Shown one piece after another: positions 46,501-55,409 of a stretch of 64,000 nt of DNA; position 1 is the first letter of the stretch; each line of letters opens with the position of its first letter. The notes below the pieces were generated by a model that was not told the DNA's origin, searched no databases, and saw nothing but the letters and a program-made list of their open reading frames with translations. Source of the DNA: Drosophila persimilis (Eukaryota; Arthropoda; Insecta; Diptera; Drosophilidae). A program made the translations under genes and the position numbers. Location: assembly GCF_003286085.1 (NCBI RefSeq), contig NW_020825289.1, positions 3,720,001-3,784,000 of the forward strand. Direction: 5' to 3'.

Positions 46501-48686
46501 CACGACGACGACCACGACCACAAGCAGAAGCAGAAACAGAACCAAATGCCCCAGAGATTATTCATGCCTATATTAGATGGAGGATGCATCATCATCATCA
46601 TCATTAGTATAGGGCGGAGGTAGCGACAGTGGCAGTGGCAGAGGCAGAGGCAGAAGCAGTCTGAATGAATGAAATGAAATGACAGCAGAGCCAGAGCAAT
46701 TCGTTGCTATTAATTCGGGCAACAACTGCCGACAAATATGCTAAAATTGCAAAATTAATTCATAAAATTGTGGTGCAGCGGCCGCTATTAGTGAAGCACA
46801 CAAAGACAGAGCCCAATGTTGGCCAATGTCTCTTTAAGTGCTTCGGGTGGTTGCACGCCAGACCAGGCCGAAAAAATCGCATTACACAATCTGCACGGAG
46901 CTCGTACTGAATAAACAATGTTCTAATATTTGGATGTACACGCGCTATGTGGGTATCCATTGAAGGCGATCCCTCACCGCTTGAAAAGTAATCGAAAAGC
47001 ACAAACTTACGGCGCCTAAATGGGCACCCAAATTTACGGAGCAGATGCAAATATTGCGTATACGCTGAAGAATTAATCGATTCGATTTGTAAGCGTTGCA
47101 GGAAGTCTGCTCGAATCGGATGGGAATCGGGTTGGGGGTCTGTTCCGAGTGCTTTCACAACGGATTGCAATAACATTAATAGCGTTTATCTGAACAAACA
47201 ATAAACACAAATAGCGGATCTCTAGAATTCGTTTCGAATTTGCACCGTTCTCCGATTTGATTACCGCCGAACCGACAGCATTTAATGAGCTGCCATTGGC
47301 GTAGATGTTCCATGATCGTTTTCGTTTGTTTGCCCAAGGCATTGGGACACTGGCGTTGGGGGCTTTTGGATTTGAAATATTTTCATTGTCAACAATTATT
47401 TTTGGAATTGCCGCCAATGCTACCGAAATATATAAGCGATCTGCGAGGTATATGTATACATGTGTATAATTAGCTATCTATAGCAAGAGGTATTACACAT
47501 TTTGTTTATTAACTTTGACATTGAAGAATTTAAAGTAATTATAAGTTTAGTATTGGTTTTTGCCACACATTGGCAATTTGTTTATTACATTTTTTCATTG
47601 TCTATTGGTTTGACTGTCGGACAAATTGCTCAATTGGCTATATCCAGAGAAAGCAAACAGAAAGGTAATTTCTAGCCCCTAAAATAGATCGAACCTGTGT
47701 CGAACAAGAGCACGTTCATCTAGTTCTTGGGGGAATACTGAAAAAGGACAAAAACCTGTCGCCAACTGGAAGGAAATGAGAGTTTTGCGCGGTTTTTCAC
47801 GGCAGTTTTCGTGCCAAAAGTTTGCGCCAAATGCGAAAAGCTAAAGCATCAGGAAAAGTAGCAAACGCACGGGGGACAAGTATACATACATATATACATA
47901 CATATATACATACATATATACATATGTACATATATATGTATGTATAAAAAAATGAAAAGCTGAAGCGAACGCAAAAACGAAGACGGCAAAGACGACGGCA
48001 ATTTCTCACAGCCAAAAGCTATTTCTCTCTCATAAACAGAACGTTGAGATAGCGGACCAACGAGAATCAGATAGAAAAGGGGGAAGAAGGCACCGCAGAC
48101 TTCAACTAGGAACATCGGAGGGGGGAACAAAAAATAAAAATAAAAAATTAACCAAATGAAAATCTCAGAAATTTCGTACAACGAATTTTTCACATATTTT
48201 CACTTGTATGTGAATGCTTTGAATTTTACTCGCGAAAATTTATATAATATGGCTGTTCTATTACTATTTCGAGTGGGGTCGCCTCGTATTAAAAGCTTGA
48301 TGCCCGGACCGGACCGTTACTTGTTTCACATGGCACACCCACACACTCGCACGGTCACGCACACGCACAAGCACTTTCACACATATACATATACATAGAT
48401 AGAAGCATAGCATAGATACATATGTACGGTGTATATCTGATCCGTATGGAAAGACTGGGAGGCAGAGATCACACTTACACCAGAAAACGGCAACGTAATC
48501 CTTGTCGGCCAAGAGCTTCTCCAACTGCTTGGCATTGACCTCCTCGATGACGGCCTCTGGCTCAAGCGGCGCGGCGGCTGGCTGCGATCCTTTCTTGTTG
48601 TTAGCGCAATTCACATATCCGGGAAAACTCAGTGCCAGCAGAGCACACACGAGCAATGTCAGAGTCTTTAATCGGGTGAAAGTCAT
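28556..48686 (-). CDS. l(2)01289: Multi-thioredoxin-module secreted/membrane protein (29 exons, 15 modules)
   Basis: Protein-disulfide-isomerase-like protein, probably in the secretory pathway. Exons (minus, 5' to 3'): 48686-48479, 46364-46208, 46132-45966, 42713-42531, 42400-42257, 42182-42049, 41979-41799, 41712-41398, 40984-40670, 40593-39949, 39874-39692, 39628-39491, 39421-39239, 39162-39112, 38899-38117, 36592-36053, 33684-33553, 33326-33003, 32941-32753, 32685-32548, 32066-31836, 31057-30875, 30821-30690, 29877-29721, 29663-29497, 29437-29281, 29225-29059, 28986-28804, 28743-28556. All together encode 2224 aa; without cassette exons 14-16 and 21, 1689 aa. Exon 1 has a signal peptide (TLTLLVCALLALSFPGYVNC). 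Fifteen modules of about 105 aa follow the pattern VAVFFY..CxxC..LELENIDDE..FVKI.D..YG..PALVYF..P.IYDGDL..EE.VLEWL..IEEVN. Seven keep CxxC (CVTC, CRKC, CESC, CKQC, CEQC, CNIC, CAEC). Exon 29 ends with a membrane helix (MYALIALALAFVIYTAFLL) and Pro-rich tail; no KDEL is seen. Reading frame closes across every junction. Confidence 0.9.
31836..32066 (-). CDS. l(2)01289: Cassette exon 21 of l(2)01289: CxxC plus Lys/Ala-rich linker
   Basis: A 231-nt, phase 1-1 exon between modules 11 and 12. It opens like a module start (aromatic W after the upstream F, then NKTKCDICTSK). It then switches to a basic stretch (KAARKARLKKEREQHQQ) and an Ala/Gly/Ser-rich tract, ending GSAPF at CCT TTC T/gtatag. Exon 20 (ends TTC T) can splice directly to exon 22 (starts AT GCC), giving a normal module 12. 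Inclusion is therefore optional. Confidence 0.72.
33685..36052. other. Intron of l(2)01289 between exons 16 and 17
   Basis: No module-like coding sequence found in either strand. The stretch is AT-rich with several TTTG-type runs. A missing alternative exon cannot be excluded, because exon 17 encodes only the second half of a module. Confidence 0.45.
36053..36592 (-). CDS. l(2)01289: Cassette exon 16 of l(2)01289: Lys/Gly/Ala-rich with Asp run
   Basis: A 540-nt, phase 1-1 exon. It begins DDECFYVGLGHDGHSAKRG, includes CCPTKLEKSTK and a Gly/Ala/Pro/Lys-rich region, then a run of 11 consecutive aspartates, VKVSYANKRAGG and a Lys-rich end (KQKSSKKSGKLNVKTG). Acceptor gcccacacag and donor ACC G/gtacgt are clean. 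No known domain. The trinucleotide GAT/GAC run makes a long antisense serine ORF. Confidence 0.7.
38117..38899 (-). CDS. l(2)01289: Cassette exon 15 of l(2)01289: 260-residue Asp/Glu/Asn polyacidic region
   Basis: A 783-nt, phase 1-1 exon with acceptor ttcgatatag and donor AAA A/gtaagc. It starts NDEDDGSDEKIVKLSYPKES, has a basic helix-like stretch (KRERLRRLQLAIRKQRLRK), then about 190 residues that are nearly all D, E and N. Such a stretch should be disordered and could bind many calcium ions weakly, as calsequestrin's tail does. This function is inferred from composition. The underlying GAT/GAC/GAA/AAT array is probably length-variable. VK(L/V)SY recurs in exon 16. Confidence 0.75.
39112..39162 (-). 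CDS. l(2)01289: Short exon 14 of l(2)01289 (truncated half-module)
   Basis: A 51-nt, phase 1-1 exon encoding GNLKNENRVLQWLINQK, the first third of a module's second half, then a donor AAG A/gtaagc. It can replace the start of exon 17 (GNLESNQEVFNWILEQK): exon 13 can splice either to 14 (then the acidic exons 15-16) or straight to 17. Confidence 0.7.
41980..42048 (-). other. l(2)01289: Small in-frame intron inside module 3 of l(2)01289
   Basis: A 69-nt GT-AG intron (TCG/gtacga to gtcag/ATT). It is a multiple of three and has no stop, so retention would insert 23 residues between YGIDS and IPAIVYFEK. Every sibling module lacks such an insert at this place, which argues it is normally spliced. 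Confidence 0.75.
42714..45471. other. Intron of l(2)01289 (exon 3 to 4), right part
   Basis: No further module-like sequence seen. It contains AT-rich and TACATA-type repeats and GA-rich stretches. Annotated here only to record that it was read. Confidence 0.5.
45472..45507 (-). CDS. l(2)01289: Candidate 36-nt microexon between exons 3 and 4 of l(2)01289
   Basis: Acceptor gaacgactgcag, 36 nt and donor ATG G/gtaagt, phase 1 at both ends like the flanking exons. In phase it encodes PDHETCPPRVM after a split Cys codon, resembling the CxxC-neighbouring sequence of module 11 (DECKQCPRVLVE). The acceptor's pyrimidine tract is weak, so this is only a candidate. Confidence 0.35.
46365..48478. other. 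First intron of l(2)01289
   Basis: No coding sequence recognised. It includes CAGAAG/CAGTGG-type hexamer runs (about 46490-46660) and a TACATATA tandem array (47880-47945). Confidence 0.5.
47880..47945. repeat. TACATACATATA tandem array
   Basis: Near-perfect 12-bp units (TACATACATATA) over about 65 bp in the first intron of l(2)01289, decaying into TACATATATATG. Confidence 0.85.
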
Positions 48687-49552
48687 CTTTCGATTTCCTT
48701 CAGGTACGGTTCTCAATCTTCGGTTCGGCTCTTCTTCGTTACGATTCTAAACCTTTAACTCGAACATGCGGGCGTGTGTCGATTTTGCTCTCTCCTCCTT
48801 TTATTGGTTCTATTAAATTATAAGATTCGCTCACGTCGTTTGGTTTTTTCGTTATTAAAATTTATATTCCTTTGAGCATTAAGGCACTATTTATAGTTGA
48901 TAATGGTATTTCTTTCTTTCGCAATTTATTTTATGTATAACAATTTTTGGTACACTGATGCATATATATTATGTTCATATATACACAGGCAGAATATATA
49001 TAGGGTATATATGAGAAAAATTAGATTATATATATATTTTTCTTGCTCTTCTATTAAATGAACGTTTTCCGCGGACTGTACTCTATTGGTTTTCAGATTT
49101 TGTTCCACTCCGTGCAGAGGTCCGCTCGCAACTGAAAGTGTTTTGGTGAAAATTCGGTGCCATTCAAGAGGCCTTGCCAAAGCTTTAGGGATCTTCTGTT
49201 TCGGCCTGGTGCAGCTTTTTCCTCCGCCTCCCCTCAAAATAGCTTTCGGAATGAGCGAGGGAGCGACAAATTGGCCGCTGCATGATCGTGTGAGAAATGT
49301 GGTGAAAATTTTCAGAGAGGCGAGAGTTTTTCCGACAATTCCCTTTTGAACTGCATTTCTTTGTTTATGCATTTCGGCTCTTATATATAAATATAGATGT
49401 GCTGTGCTCGGTGGTCTTGCGAAGTGAGGAATGAAAACAAATACGACTAATTATGCGCACAGCCAGGACCATTTGAGTAATAGAAGAAAGTAAAAGAGTA
49501 AAAGAAGGCAGCTAGTAGTTTAAATTGCTGATTTTCAATTGCCGTTACAAAC

Positions 49553-49560
49553 TATCGATA
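49553..49560. promoter_or_regulatory. DRE motif TATCGATA
   Basis: Exact 8-bp DREF-binding site in the intergenic region, palindromic and so without orientation. It lies about 0.9 kb upstream of the l(2)01289 ATG. It may contribute to that promoter or be incidental. Confidence 0.4.
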
Positions 49561-49651
49561 TAAGCGGTCTGCTGATTGAGGTATTTTTTAGTACATTTTT
49601 TTGTCGACTGTCCACAATTGGTAGCAATCTTAAGCAACAAATACACTGCTA

Positions 49652-49770
49652 CAGTCGAACTTCGATATAGCGAAACCAACAAAAAGTTCGCTATAAGTTA
49701 AACCATCAACACGTACGAAATACGCTATATAAAAACTTCGTTGTAAGTTCGTAATAGAGAAGTTCGAATG
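49652..49770. mobile_element. 119-bp palindromic MITE, Tc1/pogo-like, TA target
   Basis: The ends are CAGTCGAACTTCGATATAGC and, read from the other side, CATTCGAACTTCTCTATTAC, flanked on both sides by TA (49650-49651 and 49771-49772). The interior keeps partly complementary TTCGCTATAAGTT and TACGCTATAT segments. A short foldback element with CAGT-type ends and a TA duplication fits a non-autonomous Tc1/mariner/pogo element. It is too short to code for anything. Confidence 0.68.
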
Positions 49771-49835
49771 TACAGATGTACATATATGTATATACACTAT
49801 TCTGAATATTTTGACGCCGAAATTTAGTTGAAAGC

Positions 49836-49866
49836 ATATTTACGGTATATCGGTATATAATGGTAT
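49836..49866 (-). repeat. 31-bp ATATACCG-type repeat, copy B (inverted)
   Basis: Reverse complement identical over 31 bp to 24069-24099. Confidence 0.8.
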
Positions 49867-51724
49867 GTATCATCAATTTCGTCAATCTGTTAAATTTAAT
49901 TTTTAAAGTCATATTAAAGAAAATAGGGTGTATAGACTTCGATTCGCAGGTTTCTTAAATTTCCACCTGCATCATTTATACCATTGCATTCACATCCATG
50001 TCCCTCATTCACTTTCAAACATTTCCATTTTAGCGCGCTGCTCTAGAGATAGCCATTCTCTTTCAGTGTAGTTCTGATTTTCGTGGTTTTTTGTAAGCAA
50101 AGAGGAAGAATATACAAGAATTGTAAGTAAAGTAGAAAGATAGGATTGACTTCCAAGAGGAATTTACAAACAACATTATTTTCCGCGGTTGTAATCAAGT
50201 TATTCCTGTTTAAATAAAGGCGGCTTGTGCGGGTGAAGATCGGTTTTTCATCGTTATATTTACGGTACATTTTGAAAATGAGCGGGTATTTTTATGGGGT
50301 CAGATGCTAATAGCGCAACGAAGAAATGAGTCGTAATTTTGAATGGTATATAGAAAAGGGAATGGAAAACACGAAAAAACAGCCAATCAAAACTGCAAGG
50401 TTCGTACGAACCTCACCTCGGTCTGTAAAGACAAGGCATATTAGGCAAAAGGGGTGGATTTTACCTGCATGCGTTGGCTTTTCTGGGCCGTTTTGACGCT
50501 TCTCCATACCCTCTGTTTCCTACCATTATGTAGCAGATGTGTAGCAAATGTGTAGATACCGTGCAGTTCTGCTGTAAATATTGTTACCATGTAAATATTG
50601 TTACAACTACAACTAACACAACACCTTGTCGGAGACAAAAACAACCAATTTCGGCCCAAATGCAAATACAAATCGCTCTTGCAGCGGCTGCAGTGCATTC
50701 AAAATTATCAGTAAATTAGCAATAGTGGCAAAGTTTTGGTTAAACCGTCTCGCCATTGAATTGAAAGTGTCAAAGAACCAACATAAACGGAGCCCGCGCC
50801 CCGTGTATAAAAATCGATCACAGACTCTGTTCAACTTAAGGTAAAGGGGAAAATCATGAATTAAAGCCAGAATGCGGAGGTATTCCTTCCTACATGAAGT
50901 GTTCTTTGAATCGACGCGAATAGATATTGGTTCACCTTGAACCTAGCATTGCTGAAGGGGCCGAGCAGCCGCATACCAAACCCCAAACCCGACCCAGTCA
51001 AACATATAGAAGCATACGCTTGTGTGTCCTGTGTGCATGTGTATGTATAAACATTACGCCCACTCGGTCGCCGCCGCAAGACGACAACAGCTGTTCGGGC
51101 GTCTGAAAATGTTTACTAGTTTCCGCTTTCATGCTGCAAGGCTAGCGAAATATAATATTTGAATGTCTTCAATGTGAACACGGACACAGACCATAACAAT
51201 TTATGGCGCAGTTGTTGTTTCAGCGCGAACCCCTTATCGCTGCAAGCGGGTGGTGGGTGGTCCTGCACTGTGGGCTGTGGCAAGGCGAAGGTGAAAGTCA
51301 CCAGCTGATATCAGTTAACGGCTAATGGACGGACGGACGGGACCGAAAACCCGTTATGCATAGCAGCTGTTTGGTATCATTTCCATTTAATCGGACAGAA
51401 AAGCCGGAACCATTGCAGCTTTGTCCACTGTCCACACATTTATTCGTCGCAGCAAAAGCGATACTCAAGAGTTGGCGGCGTATCCCAGTCGTGCTCCGAT
51501 TTTGTAGTGGTTGCTGTTACGCCTCATATCCGCTCTCCGCCTTTGTGCTGCTTTTGTTCATTTAATGATTGTAGGGTCTCGACTCTTGTAAATTAGACAC
51601 GTTCTCGCAATTGGTGATATCAGTGCGAGCTAAGTTCCAGAAAGTTGTAATTGAACATTTCGTTGTCGTCTCTCATGTTGGATTGCAGGGTGCACGACAA
51701 CTTGACGGCTTTTATGTGATTACT

Positions 51725-54700
51725 ATGAAATTGGATGAAATTGTTGGATGGTAAGTGATTGCACAATTGTCAATCATCTTATATATATATATGTATACTC
51801 GTATATTAAAGTCGTGTTTCTGTATGCCTAGGTACCAGAAAAAAATCGGCACCTATGACAAGCAAGAATGGGAGAAAACAGTCGAGCAGCGTATTTTAGA
51901 TGGCTTCAATAATGTCAACCTGAAGAACACCAAGCTCAAGACAGAACTGATTGATGTGGACCTAGTGCGAGGTGGGTTCTCCCTTTATTATTCATTATTC
52001 TATCCATACGAAATGTTAATTTGTCGCTTGGTCGATAGGTTCCACCTTTCCAAAGGCAAAGCCAAAGCAATCGCTGCTCACTGTCATTCGCTTGGCCATT
52101 TTGCGTTACCTGCTGCTCCCGCTGTATGCACAATGGTGGGTCAGGCAGACCACGCCCAATGCCTTTGGCTTCATTCTGGTGCTGTACCTCACCCAACTGA
52201 TGAACTGGGCCATATACATCCTGCATAGCAATCGCATTGTGCCACTGACCAGCGACCTGCAGAGTAATGCCACTCTGTATGGCGAACCAGATACCGATAA
52301 GCAGCAGGCGGAGGAGCATGACGACATGCTCAGCGCCCTGCTCATACCCTGCGCCCTCAGTCTGATGATTAGCCTGATACACTCGCAGATCGTGGCCACC
52401 AACAACGCGGCAACTGGTGGCGGTAATGGGACCGCTAAAAACAAACTACGTCGCTTCTCCATTTCCAACTTTAACGAGAAGTCAACCGCAAGGGAACCGC
52501 GTCTGCGGCGCAGGAAGAAGTATGTGCGGTGAGTAGGGGTCTGGGCTCCAGAGATCATAAGCTCATGCATTCTCCTGCAGTATACGCCAGCCCGAACCGG
52601 ATTTATCTCATCCCAGTAGCAACACGTCTCTTCCAACGCGACGCACAACAACCAGTGCCCCAGAAGTGCTCTCAAAACCGCCCACACCAATCAGCAGCGC
52701 TCCTGCACAAGAACCTGATCTGCCAGCCAACGCCACCGCCAGCCCACCTCCCGTTGACATCAAGCAAAGCAGCAAAGAGGAGACGTTTCCCAGCACAACT
52801 GTCGTTACCACGCATCGCCAAGCACAGGAGACAGTTGACAGCACTACGCGCACCGAACCTATATATGATCTGAGAAGGCACGAAGGCGGACCTGTGCCTG
52901 AAAGTCCCAAGAAGCGCAACGTCAATTGGCACACGCCCATTCAGATCTATGCCACCTACGACCAGACAGAGCAGCCCTCATCGAGCAAGGCCAGCAGAGA
53001 GGCTGACAAAGAGAGCGGCGTGGAAACACTGCAGCCCACTCACAAAACACGTCGCAGTCTGGGCGAGGATGATGGCTTTGAGAGCTTGAATGGAAAAAGT
53101 TCCAGCGGCGAGGACAATAACCACTCGCCCTTGCCCAATGCAGGAGTGCCAGCCGCAGCAGTGGTTCCTGTCCAAGCCAGTCAGTTGCGTCTGCGGCTAA
53201 ATGTGGCAAATAGCAGTGCGAGCAATGTGCCAGCAGCACCCGAGAAGAAATCGCAATCTCGGGGAAACGAGTCCACCAGCAGTGGCGCTGACTCTGATAA
53301 TTGCGATGATGCCGATCTAATATCGAGTCCAGCATCGGCCTGCAACCAAGAGTGCACCACATCGGCCACAGATTGGCTGGGAGTGACCACGAATAGTGAG
53401 GATTGCAGCTATACCTCAGATATGGATCATTCGGATGCTGGATTCAAGCCATGCAGCGATGAGGACCCAGCCGAGCTAGACATTACACCAACAACCATTC
53501 TGAATCCCCATAACAGCATGGATCGCAGTGAGTAGATGTCCATTTATGTCTAGGAGTTCACAGTCATCTGTATATCTATGTATCTTCTTCCCGGTCTCAG
53601 TAAGCTGTACCATTTGGGATCAGCGTGATGCGAAGAAAGCCCAGCTCTCTGTCCTTGAGATAGCCTCGTGCATAATTGAACGCGTGGACTCTATGGGCGA
53701 GACGAATGACTACATTTACATAGGAGTTGTATTTTCCTTTCTACTTACCATGATCCCAACCTTTTGCAGGCTCTGTGTGGTAAGATCTGAGTATGTGTGT
53801 TTCGCAGGTGTGTTTCAATTCTTCAGTTCCTTGCAGATCACTCTTGGGAGCGATACGGAAAAGGCCAGCGAGATAAGCTACATTTACATACCCCAGTTGC
53901 TGTGGGAAAAGTCATCGTCTTCATTTTTTACTCTCCTGGGGTTTGCCTTTGGCGAGGCTAAATGGGAGCGCACGGTGCTGGCCCTGGGCTTCATCCAGCG
54001 GCTCAGCCTGACTCTCATACTGTTTATCATATTTGCAGTGGCGGAGCGTACTTTCAAGCAGCGTTTTCTGTACGCCAAACTGTTCTCGCACCTAACATCA
54101 TCGCGAAGAGCACGCAAATCGAATTTGCCGCACTTTCGCTTGAACAAGGTGCGCAATATCAAGACCTGGTTGAGCGTACGATCCTATCTAAAGGTGCGTA
54201 ATCATGCTATTTTATTTAACACAAGTTCCTTTGACTAGTTCTGTAAATCTCCTGTAGAAACGTGGTCCGCAGCGGTCGGTTGATATTATTGTATCTGCCG
54301 CATTTATCGTGACCTTGCTACTGCTCGCCTTTCTCAGTGTTGAGTGGCTGAAGGACTCGGTTCACCTGCACACTCACCTGACGCTGGAGGCCCTGATTTG
54401 GTCGATTACGATTGGAATCTACTTGCTGCGCTTCATGACACTGGGACAAAAGATTCAGCACAAGTATCGCAGCGTGTCGGTGCTGATAACCGAGCAAATA
54501 AATTTGTATCTGCAAATCGAACAAAAGCCAAAAAAGAAGGATGAATTAATGGTTTCGAACAGCGTTCTCAAGCTGGCTGCCGATCTATTAAAGGAGCTCG
54601 AAACGCCATTCAAGATCTCTGGCCTCAGTGCCAACCCATATCTATTCACAACCATCAAGGTAGTCATATTGTCGGCACTCTCGGGCGTTCTGAGTGAGGT

Positions 54701-54743
54701 CTTGGGCTTCAAGTTGAAATTACACAAAATCAAAATAAAGTAA
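51725..54743 (+). CDS. phtf: PHTF (putative homeodomain transcription factor, really a membrane protein), 7 exons, 874 aa
   Basis: Exons are 51725-51750, 51832-51971, 52039-52528, 52581-53527, 53601-53779, 53837-54193 and 54258-54743; total 2625 nt, stop TAA. The N-terminus has the PHTF signature: WYQKKIGTYDKQEWEKTVEQ is followed by LIDVDLVRG and then two hydrophobic segments (LLTVIRLAILRYLLLPLYA and FGFILVLYLTQLMNWAIYI). A long Ser/Thr/Pro-rich, low-complexity middle (exon 4) follows. Next come ISCTIWDQRDAKKAQLSVLE, a run of hydrophobic helices and the C-terminal SANPYLFTTIKVVILSALSG. Human PHTF1/2 are ER membrane proteins despite their name, and no homeodomain is visible here. The first coding exon is only 26 nt (MKLDEIVG, split W). 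A poly(A) signal AATAAA is at 54890-54895. Confidence 0.93.
53780..53836 (+). other. phtf: 57-nt in-frame intron of phtf
   Basis: GTG/gtaaga to ccttgcag/ATC, 57 nt, a multiple of three and open in frame. If retained it would add 19 residues between RLCV and ITLGSD. Size and splice sites are typical of a fly short intron, so splicing is preferred. Confidence 0.7.
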
Positions 54744-54889
54744 AGTAAAGACCGAGCTGGCAGGGATGGCACATGGAACATACCCATGGCATGGCGCAGA
54801 TCGATCATATTTTTGTAGTACAATTTATTTCGAGACGCTTTGAGAAAATATAAAATTAAATACATGTCTCCATCTAGAGTAGTTTAATG

Positions 54890-54895
54890 AATAAA
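54890..54895 (+). terminator. Poly(A) signal of phtf
   Basis: AATAAA 147 bp after the stop codon. Confidence 0.6.
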
Positions 54896-55319
54896 CTTAA
54901 GTAAGCCAATGTTTATGATTGTCGTGTGATTGTTCTACTATTGACTACGTAAACCAATATACATTATATGCTTACCATATACTACCTTTTAGAAGCGACC
55001 TGCACAATCACAAATCGTCAGTTAACTGAAATTGTGTAATGAATCCGCACCGAAGTTCATAGAACTTGTAGCATAGATGTTATGCACGTTTCGTAACATC
55101 CTGAATACTATCTTAGAAAATCTCAAGTTCGAATCCCAAAATATTAATAAATATATTATTCAAGTTAAAAACATAATCTTTTGAATCTAACGGACCTTTC
55201 GAGATCTCTTGGCATTGGAGCTGCTAACGCCCGGCGGAGTAGGGCTGCCAACCTCTCGTTATTTCTGCGATCGCACAGCTGGTGTTGTTGCAATCGTTAT
55301 CACATACCGCCCACGCATA

Positions 55320-55336
55320 ATCGATACTGACGTAAC
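55320..55336 (+). promoter_or_regulatory. ATCGATA / TGACGTAA elements upstream of Mccc2
   Basis: AATCGATA (half DRE-like) is directly followed by a CRE-like TGACGTAA about 75-90 bp upstream of the ATG. A CACAGCTGGTG E-box lies near 55277. Position is suitable for the Mccc2 promoter; function is inferred. Confidence 0.35.
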
Positions 55337-55409
55337 ATCAACCAATCGCACTTCTGCAGCATTTTTCTGTAGTTTTTAGTTTTCCTATTCCAATAAATCA
55401 TTGTGCAAA

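Larger units (their letters stand above)
48687..51724. other. Divergent intergenic region l(2)01289 / phtf
   Basis: No gene recognised. It contains a DRE-type TATCGATA at 49553-49560, a small palindromic MITE (49652-49770), one copy of the 31-bp ATATACCG repeat (49836-49866), an E-box core-promoter motif AACAGCTGTT at 51086-51095, and a similar ACCAGCTGAT near 51300. The E-box motifs lie in the likely phtf promoter region. Confidence 0.5.

Noticed and set aside
47285..47473. Short plus-strand ORF near 47.3 kb
   Set aside because: No homology, no codon bias, inside the first intron of l(2)01289.
52106..53362. Minus-strand ORFs of 146-194 codons
   Set aside because: Antisense shadows of phtf exons 3 and 4.
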